Positions 1 to 9,900 of a DNA stretch of 64,000 nucleotides are shown here, piece after piece. The position numbers were made by a program, and so were the translations under genes. The first letter of the stretch is position 1, and the number at the start of each line of letters is the position of its first letter. A model generated the notes under the pieces. That model saw nothing but the letters and a program-made list of their open reading frames with translations, was not told where the DNA came from and ran no database searches. The DNA lies in assembly GCA_027886175.1 (NCBI GenBank), contig JAJNNQ010000129.1:5270001-5334000 (forward strand), read 5' to 3'. This stretch comes from Phylloscopus collybita. Lineage: Eukaryota > Chordata > Aves > Passeriformes > Phylloscopidae.

Positions 1-1152
1 GGAGATGGGGAGGAGGGGAAAACGTGTGCCTGGGCACAGTTGTCTGGAAATAGCACATTTTCCGCAGGCTTTTCCCCCCTCTCGGAGCACTTTGCAGCTG
101 CTGGGGGGCATCACATTCGCCCGGGATTGCAGTAAGGGGTTGGTCCCGTGCTGCCTGCAAGGCAGGAGGAGCAGCTGCCGAGGGATTTGTAGGGCTGGGC
201 TAAAGCCATTCCTGGTATTCCCAGGGCTGAGCATCACCTCGGAGCAGGTACCGTCCCCCTCCGGGTGCTGCCGGGATTATTCCCATCCAGCACAAAGGAG
301 GTTTTCCTGGGACCATCTCGTTAGGAGTGGGCAGAGTCTTTGTCTTTTCCAGGCGACCCCTTTACCATCCCTGGCTTCGTTGGGCAGCCAGGATCCGGCC
401 CTGGCTGGCGCAGACAGTCAGCTCATTGTCCCGGAGCGCTGGAGTGTGGTGGGATGCTCCTGGCCGCCGCCAGGCCTGCCCCTTTGGATTCCATCCTCGT
501 TCAGGGACCAGCTCCCTGGGGACAAAGCGGGGGCTGCTTTTGGGGTCCCCACCTGCCCTGGCTGCTCCCCTGGGGATGGGGATAAGCAGCTGCTGGAAAG
601 GCAGCTTCCAGGCTGGCACACACAGACCTGCTGCTACACCCGGAACGACCAAATATCCAGGAGCATGTGCGCTCTGCTCAAGAGTTTTCCGTGCAGGGAG
701 GGATTCAGGAGTGGTTTGTGGGTGCTGGGAAAGCAGGGGATGAGGCTCGAGGGCGCGGTGCCACGTGCTGACTCAGCCGATTTTAGGGACCGGATCCAGC
801 ATTTCGCCCTTTATTCCCCCCCCTCCCTCCTCAGCCCTAGTTTCACCTCCCCGGTGGAGCAAGCTGCATGGCAGGCAGGAAGAAAGCCTTTTGTGGGAGA
901 GGGAGGGAAAGGGCTGGCTTAGCCTTCCTTCTTCCCTGGCTGGCTGTCAGCAGGGGGTTGCCCCGTGCCTTGCCTGGGATTTTCCCATCCTAAATCAGGA
1001 GCGGCTGAAAAATAAATTCCTCCTCCCTTTTTTTCCCCCCCCCACCCTGCCCTCCCTACTTTTTTGTTGTTGTTTGTTTGTTTGGAGTTGATTTTTTGTT
1101 GGTTTTTTTCCCACCTTTGCTCCCTTGCTGCTGCCTGCCCGTCCCGGCACAG
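1..1152. other. Sequence upstream of PALD1 coding exon 1
   Basis: No coding exon is recognised. Mammalian PALD1 has a noncoding first exon, so this is either intron 1 or proximal promoter. The last 100 bp contain T-rich tracts leading to the acceptor at 1152. Confidence 0.6.
762..777 (+). promoter_or_regulatory. Overlapping E-box and MAF/AP-1-type element upstream of PALD1
   Basis: CACGTG (762-767) overlaps TGCTGACTCAGC (766-777), which lacks only the final A of a T-type MAF recognition element and contains the AP-1 core TGACTCA. It lies 390 bp before the first coding exon. It may be intronic or promoter, and function is inferred from motif match only. Confidence 0.4.
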
Positions 1153-1165
1153 CTGCCCACGGATG

Positions 1166-1350
1166 ATGGGTACGACGGCCAGCGCGGCACAGCAGGCGGT
1201 CTCGGCATCCCCCCTGGAGAGCCGGGCACCGGGAGACGGCAGCATGGAGGACCAGCACTCCCTCAGCATCCACTCCTTCCAGACCCTGGGGCTCCACAAC
1301 AGCAAGGCCAAGTCCATCATCACCAACAAAGTGGCCCCTGTGGTCATCAC
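1166..1350 (+). CDS. PALD1: PALD1 coding exon 1 (start codon, myristoylation signal)
   Basis: The acceptor AG is at 1151-1152, so the exon begins at 1153 with 13 nt of 5' UTR. ATG 1166 has A at -3 and G at +4 (strong context) and gives MGTTAS, an N-myristoylation motif. An ATG directly before it (1163) is in frame but has C at -3. The donor GTAAGT is at 1351. Residues 1-61 end in the conserved KVAPVVIT, split inside the last codon. Confidence 0.93.
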
Positions 1351-3958
1351 GTAAGTCCTCGGCCGCCTCCGAAATTCTGGCTTTCTCCAACCTCTCCTCT
1401 AAATGCTGGGGTTTGTTTCAATCTTGACCTGTGCCGTTATTTTTTTTTTCCTCTGCCCACCTGCGTGTGGGTCCTGCAGGTACAACTGCAGGGAGGAGTT
1501 CCAGATCCACGATGACCTGCTGAAGGCCAACTACACGGTGGGACGCATTTCTGAGGCCACGCTGGAGCACTACCTGGTGCAGGTGAGCAATCTTTGCCGC
1601 TGGATTCATCACCCAGCTCATTTCAGGAGTTTTTTGGGGCTGCTCTTTTTGAGGATCACGTAGAAAAAGGCACTTTTACACCCAGCTGTGTTCAAGTCCC
1701 ACCTTGCTCAAATTCACCAGTGTCCCACTGATGTTGTTCAGGATTACAACAACACGGACTCCGAGCTTTTTGGAAGGCTGAAATGACTCCAATCTTAATT
1801 ACCCGGGAATTTCTTCCCTTTATGCTGTTTTACAAAGAACCACCCAAAGGGGTGGAAGGAAGACAAACTTCTTTAGCTACATTGGTCAGGTCAGAGAGAC
1901 ATCAAGAAGTCGTCCCTCCTAGGGAAAAGCAGGCAAACATAGGTTATGGTTAGGAAAACGTGCCTCTTGTTGACAGAAAACTCTCTGGGAAAAAGTTTCA
2001 GAGAACCCAAAACATCACAGCACGAACCATGGCTACATCCCACCTTCTCTCTTCTTTTTTTACAGGGGAAATACTTCATGGTCAGGGATGTGTATGGAAA
2101 ATTAGACGTTTTGAACACTACTGGCAGCTGCGGCGCTCCCAACTTCCGGCAGGCCAAAGGAGGATACGCCGTGTTCGGGATGGGGCAGCCCAGCCTGAAC
2201 GGCTTCAAGCTCGTGCTGCAGAAGCTGCAGAGAGAAGGCCACAAGGTCGGTGGGAGAGCAGGAATCAGGGTGGCAAAAAAGCCAGGAGAGTTTTGAGACA
2301 GCCAGGAGTTTTGAGACATCCTCTATTTGCAGGAATGTGTCTTCTTCTGTGTCCGCGAGGAGCCCGTGGTCTTCCTGCGGCTGGAGGGGGACTTTGTGTC
2401 CTACACCCCCCGGGGCAAGGAGAACCTGCACGAGAACCTGCAGCGCCTGCAGCGGGGCGTGCGGGCCGAGAGCCTGGAGCTGGCCATCCGTAAGGAGGTG
2501 AGATGTGTGTCTTGGTTTGGAGAGACAGGTTTCTGCCAGGGAAACTGGGGTTCCCCTAGAATGGAGAATGCAAACCCCTCAGCCCCCGCCAAATTATAAT
2601 TTTGCAATCAAGGGCTCTCAGGCAAAGATGTTGGGGATAGGAATAACAGTTCTTTACTAAGAATATTAACAATACAAATGTAATAGGAAACAAAACCACC
2701 CAACCAAACAAGGAAATAAACAAATAAACAACAATTTTGGAAAACCCTGACAGAGTCAGAGCCACAACCTGACACCCTGTTGGTCAGGGTGTTGGAAGCA
2801 GTCCAAAAGTGAGTCCTTCTGAAGTGGCAGACGTGATTCTGTTGGAGCAGAGATGATCCTGTAGAAAAGCGGGTCCAGGGGTGGTGAGGAGGGGGATCTG
2901 GTGATGATGAGGAGGGGGTCCGGGGATGGTGAGATGGAGGCTGGTGTTGGTGAGATGAGGTCTGGTCTTCCTCCCAGGAAATCGGGTGAAAAACTAGCAG
3001 CTCTCGTGTCTGTGAGTCTCCGTTTATCCAGACAGCAAAACTGCCTGTCCCACCCCCCACTGCCAGGGGATGTGATGTATCTCACAATAGGGTGATGGAA
3101 ATGCAGATGCACCGCTCTGGGGGGGAAGGTACAGGCATGAGGCCTCTCCCCAGCTGCCTTCAAACAGATGAAAATAGAATACACAAAACCAGGACTCTGT
3201 GACAGGAGAGGGTGCCCATGCCACATTGCTGGCTCCGAGGGGGGTGTGACAGAGCCGGGGCTCTCCCCGTGTCCTCCCGCAGATCCGTGACTTCGCGCAG
3301 CTGAGCGAGAGCCTCTACTACGTGTACAACGACATCGAGCGGCTGCGGGACGAGCCCCACGCCGTGCGGGTGCAGGGCGACGAGGACATCCAGGTCACCG
3401 ACGAGGTCTATCGGAGACCTGTCTTCCTCCAGCCTTCCTACAGGTCCTTTCCCTCCTTTTCCTCCTCCTCATGTGTGGTCAGGGCTCTTGGTGCCCCTCT
3501 CCTCCCTGCTGGTGGGGATGAAGCCCCATCTCCGTGGTGCCATCCTAACGAGGGCTGTCCCCATCCTGGCAGGTACCACCGGCTGCCCCTGCCCGCCGAG
3601 GGAGCCCCTTTGGAGGAGCAGTTTGATGCTTTCATCCGCTTCCTCAGGGTGAGCCGAGGAAAGCCACCAGATCCTTGGGCCTCTCTGGGGTGGGATTGGC
3701 TCCCGTGCTGTGTCGGAGACTGCAACTGCCTGAGAGCATCTTCTGATTTTCCTTAACTCTGCCTGTTAGAGGATGTCTGTGCCTGTGCCCTTGCTGTGGA
3801 ATTCTGCTGGAGAAGTCCATGTTGTCCAGCAGTTCATCCCTACCCCTGGCTAGAAATGACCATCCCTGACCACCTTCAAGCAGCTCTTCCCTAAGTGGCT
3901 TTGGCAGGAGTGATCTGCCTTTGGTGTAAAGGTTTTCCATGTCAGAGCTGCTGAGCTG

Positions 3959-3998
<40 letters not shown>

Positions 3999-6900
3999 GT
4001 TCTGGAAGATGAAGTCTCAGTGGATTGGGGATGAGTGAGTGATGGGAACATCTCCAGTGGAGTGGACAGGCTGGTGGGTGGAGAGGGCCCTGGGCAGGGG
4101 AATGCAGTGGGTAGGCTACCCATTGTCCTGTCCTACTCCATCCACCCCATCCCCTGAGCAAAAGGGAGATGCCACCTACCCCTCCATGCCTGGGCATGGC
4201 CGTCACCTCCATCCCAGCCACTGATGGGGCAGACCTGGCTCTCCTGGAAACCGCTGGAGTCTCCATCTGTCCATCCATCCATCCATGTGTCCCTCCCTCC
4301 CAGGAGAGCCCCAGCCTGCTGCTGCGGGACCCCGGCAGACCCCCGCCCGCGCTGCTCTTTGGCTGCCAGACTGGCGTGGGCAGGACCAACCTGGCCATGG
4401 CCATGGGCACCCTGCTCCTCCACCACCACCACCGAGGAGCTGCCCAGAAGCCTGAGTAAGTGGAGCAAGCCCCCAGGGCGGGATTGAGGAGATGGCTGTT
4501 CCCCCTGGGGCTGGTTTGATGGCCTCCCTCTCCCACCACAGCTTCCCCCACTTGCCGAAGACATCTCCTAGGGACAGGCTCCGGGTCATCCAGGCCTTCG
4601 TGGAGATGGTCCCCAAAGGCCAACAGATAGTGGAGGAGGTAAGGGGGTGCTGGTGAACCCTCTGGCAGGGTGGCTGGGAGGGAGGGAGGGAGGGAGGGAT
4701 GGAGTTTCCCCCCCAGATCCAAGGGTTATGGAGCAGTTTCCCACTTGCTGCCCCCGAGGTGGATGGTGCCATTGCCTGCTGCTCAGAGATGCACGACATG
4801 AGGGAAGCCATCTACGAGAACAAGAAGAAGCTGGAAGGGATCGGGGAGGACTATCAGATCCAGGTAATTAGGGGATTGCCTGGATGCGAGCCATCGACAC
4901 CAGGAGATTTATTGAGCTGTTTTTGTGCCGGGATGAGAAGAATGTAAATTCTGGAAACCCAAAGCTTCCTGTGAGCTGGAGGTTTCCCAGCGATACAAAA
5001 CCTGGAAGGTTGTGGAGTGTCTCTTTCTTTTTTTTTTTTTTTTTTCTTTCTCCCCCAGTTGTTTTAAGAACCATAAAATGGAGCAGGCTGGGACTGGGGG
5101 AAAACAGACTGGTTTGGGCTTTGCTACTGCTTCTGGTAGATGACCTTGGGGGCAAATAATATCCTGTGCCCTGATTTCATCAGCTCTAGAACTAGAAAAT
5201 CGATATCAGCCTGGATGGTAAAAGTCCTTGGGAGCTGGGAGGGGTCATTGCAAATACAGTCACCCAAGGTCAGGCTTTTCTAGTGGCAGATTTATGTTAT
5301 CTCATGTTGTTTTGAAGAGCCATCAGAGTGGCTTTCCATGCTGGAGGGCTGTGGTCTTCCCTTGCCCAAGCAGGGGGCTCCTCACCAGACGATGGAAGGA
5401 GGTTGGATGCTCAGGTGGAAGTGCTGCCCTGATCCCAGTTTCTTTGGAGATTAATTTTCCCATTTAAATATTGAACGTGGAGTGGAAATGGCAGAGCTGG
5501 TTGTAAATGGCAACCTCAGACCAGGTGCCTTGTGGAAAAAAAACCAAAACCATGAAAATGATTAAGCAATGGGAGAAGAAGGCATTTACTGTCACTTTTC
5601 TGGTGTTGAGTGGCAAATCCCAAATTTTAAATTCCCCTGTTCCCTGTTAGGGTGGATTTGGTGCTTCTCACGTGCTGGCAGGTTCTCTTGTGTAGCAGGG
5701 GAAGGTTGGGCATGGGACAGGGGATTTTCCCATTGCCTTGAAGTCTTTCCCTGACTTTGCCCTGCTGGGGAAAGCTGCTCTGTGTCATCCCGGACTCCTG
5801 GAAAACAAACTGCTGGGGGACTGCCATAAATATGCCTCAAAGAGTGTTTATTTGAAGTCTTTGAGGAGCAAGAGCAGGTTTAAATGGTGGCAAGGGGCCA
5901 GGAAAATGTGCTGGGGGCACATGGAAGGCGAGGACGGGAGAGGGGATAATGCTCAGCCATATCAGAAAACCAGCCTGGACTTCTTTGTGTTGGATGGATC
6001 CTGGATGAGCTGGTTGGTTTTGGGGGGAGGAGGGACTTTCCTGGGCATGGAGGAATGATTGCTGTGGGTTTCTGCCTGGGTCTGAGGGGCAGAAATGGAG
6101 ATTGAAGCCCTCAAGTGATGGAGGTGCAGATGAACTCTGGTGTGGGATGCTGAGCAGCCAGACTCCCGCAATACCAGCGGATCGTTCCCCTTTCCACCCA
6201 CAGCCTGTTTAGGGGGAATGTTAGGAGGTTTGCCTTGGGGGTGAGAGTGCAGGGATGGATTTTGTTGCAGGAATCCAAGTGCTCAGGAAGCAGCACCACT
6301 CTGCTGTCAGTGCTGCCGGCAAACCTGGCAGGGCTCCATCCCCACAGGCTTTGTTTGGAGTTTCCAGAGCAAATCCCACTGCCTTTCCTCTTGATAAATG
6401 ACTGCAGGCCGGATTTCTCTTGTGGAGAACAAGTAAATATTCATGAGTCAGCCACGGAACGGCCGGGATGAGCAAACCCCACTTGCCGAGCTGACCCTGG
6501 ACACAGCCCCATCTCTCAGGATTTTCCATCCTAGCCTGGGAAGTGGGTTTCAGCAGGCCCTCCCTCTGGGGATGTTTGTGGATGCCATGCTGGGTGTTCC
6601 TCACCTGGTGCCAGGTGAATTCGTTGGGTGAGATGCTCAGAGGTACAAACCACCCCCACCGAGGTTTCTGAATTATGGAAAATCCCAAGGGTTTGAGTTT
6701 CCTCCCTGAGAGGGGAAAGCTGTGGTGGAGAATAGGCCTGGATTGTGGAGGTGATGATAAAGAGGAGAGGAGGAGTGCTTGTTGGAAACACAGGCATCAG
6801 GATGCTTCTGGACGCGGAAAGGGGAGACTCTTGGAAATTTAAGATATCGCAGGGGGTGTGACTGGAACGGGGGCCTTCTCTCCCCAGGGATGGCACTGCC

Positions 6901-9900
6901 TGAGCATTTCATCCAAAAGCCATGGAGATGGCTGGGATGGGGGCAGGACCTTATGTTTCCCAGACCCATCCCCTTGGGTCTGAATCTCCCAGCTGGACAG
7001 TGTGTCCATGTGACAGCGTGTACTGCTTGGAACTGCTCCCAGTGTGTCCTTGTGCTAAGGAGAAGCTTTTGTTTTGAGCTGAAATGTGAAGTTATGCCTT
7101 TGAGCATCATTTAGTATGGGAAACTGGAAATGTTCAATTAAAAAAAACCAAAACAGTTAATAAAAATGTGTCTGTAGGGCTTTTTCCCCAGCCTCCTGGT
7201 CTGCTGGGGGACTGCTCAGCATCACAGATTCCCTGCCCTTTGCTTCCAGGGGAGCAGCACCAAAGAGTATTTCCTCCAGAGGACTCTGCAGAGCCTCGAG
7301 CGCTATTTCTACCTGATTGCTTTCAACTACTACCTTCACGAGCAGGTAAAAACCACCAGAGCCACCCCAAAAAACCACCTTCCCGGCCTCCTTCGTTCCG
7401 GCCCCGTCGCGCGCGCGGCGGGAGGGCGGGCGGGCGCTGCCCCCTTGGGGGTTTTCCGGGCGGGTTTTCTCAGCGGGGCAGGGGGCTCAGAGCCCTGGCT
7501 GACGGTGCATTCCCCACCCCCCCTGGCCCCAGTACCCCCTGGGCTTTGCCCTCAGCTTCAGCAGGTGGATGTGCCGGCACCCGGAGCTGTACCGGCTGCA
7601 GGCGGGCATGAACTGCTCGGAGCTGACCGTCACCGCCGAGCTGCTCACCAAGGGCGCGCGGGTGCTGGTGAGTGAGCGCCGCAGGGCTGCTGGGGACGGC
7701 GCCTTCCCGGGGTGCCTGCCCCCACCGAGGCCTGGAGGGGTGGGGAGGAGCCAAGGGTTTGGCTGTTGTAGGGCAGATGGCATAAAATCTTGGGGTCCGG
7801 GTCCTGCTGGCACTTGTAGCGTTGTGCGCTGCTGCCTGTCCCTGAGAGCTGACCCTAAAGGTGAGGAGACGGGATCTCCTTTAAAATCCAGAGCTGTTTG
7901 TTGTCTGCATGGTGGGTACAGCCCCAAATGTAGACCAAGGACAAAAAAAAGGCAAGGAGACAGGTTCCCCTTTGGAAATCCGGTGCTGCTTGTTGTCTGT
8001 GTCGTGGGTACAGCCCCAAATGTAGACCAAGGACAAAAAAAAGGCAAGGAGACAGGTTCCCCTTTGGAAATCCGGTGCTGGTTGTTGTCTGTGTCGTGGG
8101 TACAGCCCCAAATGTAGACCAAGGACAAAAAAAAGGCAAGGAGACAGGTTCCCCTTTGGAAATCTGGTGCTGTTTGTTGTTTGCATCATGGGTACAGCCT
8201 CCAATGTGTTCAGGAGCGAGAGCATAAATGGGGCCAAGGATCCTGGGTTATAGACCAGACAAAAGGGGTGTTTCTGAGGGTCAGGGTCCAATAGGGATAG
8301 GGGAATATGGTGCAGAGGGGTGGCTGGGAACCGGGGGGACCTATGGGGTTACAGGGGTGTGGTACTGCAGCAAAAATAACCCAGTGGGGTTCAGGGGAAG
8401 GGAGAGCATTCTGGCAAGTGTGCATATGACATAAACTTAACAAAGCAATGGAACAATGAAACCTAAGAAATATTAACATGCAGCTGGCAAAGGCTGTGGG
8501 AGGAAAGTTCTTCTCACGCTGATCTAAAAGGGTATCTCCCCTAGGCACCCTCAACAAGGGTGGAACTAGATGGTTGTAAAGTCCCTTCCAACCTGACCCA
8601 CGTGAGGATAAATGTGGCTAGAGATGCCTGTGCACGTGGATGTGTCTGGAACATCCTGTGCTATGAGCCTGGGCAGCAGCTCGGTGGTTTCTGGGTGGGG
8701 TGAAGGAGGCCGGGGCAGTTGGTGCCTTGTGCTGCGAGGGGAGCGTGTCCCACGTCGGAAACTCAGCCCTGGGGCTTTGAGCCCTGGCTGCTGCTGTTGG
8801 AAAGGTCTGGGGGCTTGTCCTGAGCAGGGCCCATGGGTTGTGCTGCCAACCTGAGGGCGGGAAGGGGCATCCCTTGCCCGGCCATTGCTCTGTTCCAGGT
8901 GGCGGATGAGCGCTTCTGCCCGGATGTGCTGAGCACTGCCAAGGAGATGAGCGTGGCCAACTTCCGAAGGGTGCCCAAAATGCCCGTCTACGGCACGGCC
9001 CAGCCCAGCTCCAAGGTGGGGGGCACGATCCCACGTTGGGCAGAGACCCCAGGTCGTGCTCCCAGCCCTCCCATCACCCTTGCCCTCCCCCTTTCCTCAG
9101 AGCCTGGGCAGCGTGCTGCGGTACCTGACGGACGCCAAGAGGAAGCACTCCCGCATCGTCTGGATCAGCCTGCGGGAGGAGGCGGTCCTGGAAGGGAATG
9201 AGCAGATCTACACGCTGAGAGAGCCTGGGCTCCTGGAGGAGCTGATCCCTGTGCCTGCTGCCTCGCCCCAGCAGCTGGAGGTGAGCTCTGGGAGGTGCTG
9301 GATGCTGTGGAAGGTTCCCAGGAACCCTCGTGGGTGATTTCCGCAGGCTTTGACGGTTGCTCACCCTCTGGAGCCGCTGGTTTTGTTTTCCTTTGGGAAC
9401 AAGGGAGCGGAGCAGAGATCTACCCTGGAAGAATTTCTAGCATGCCTCGAGAGCAAGGGTAAAAGGCATCTGGGGAAAGGGGAGCGGATGTTCCCAGCTG
9501 GATTTCCAGGGGAGACAGGCAGTGGAGGAGCTTGGCTGACAGCAGCAGTGTGGCTGCCTGCAGGAGCTGCCGCCCTGTAGTGGGAAATGATGCTCCTGGG
9601 GCTCCCAGGAAGCACAGAGGGACCTGGGCAGAACTGGTGGCCAAGACCTGATGTGGGGTTTGGGGTGTTTGCTTGCATCTAAAAACATGGATTAAAATCC
9701 TGCAAAAATTAGGAGGGGTGGGTGTTACAGTGGGGGGTTCTCCATCCTCTGCAGAAACTGGAGGCTGCCCTGAAGGGGGACCTGCTGAAGTGCCAGAAGT
9801 GGCTGGAGGTGTACCTGGAGGCAGAGAAGCAGATGAAGATGTTCAAGAGCTGCCTTACCACGCAGGAGATATTCAGCCAGCAGAAGAATTCCTGCCAGGG

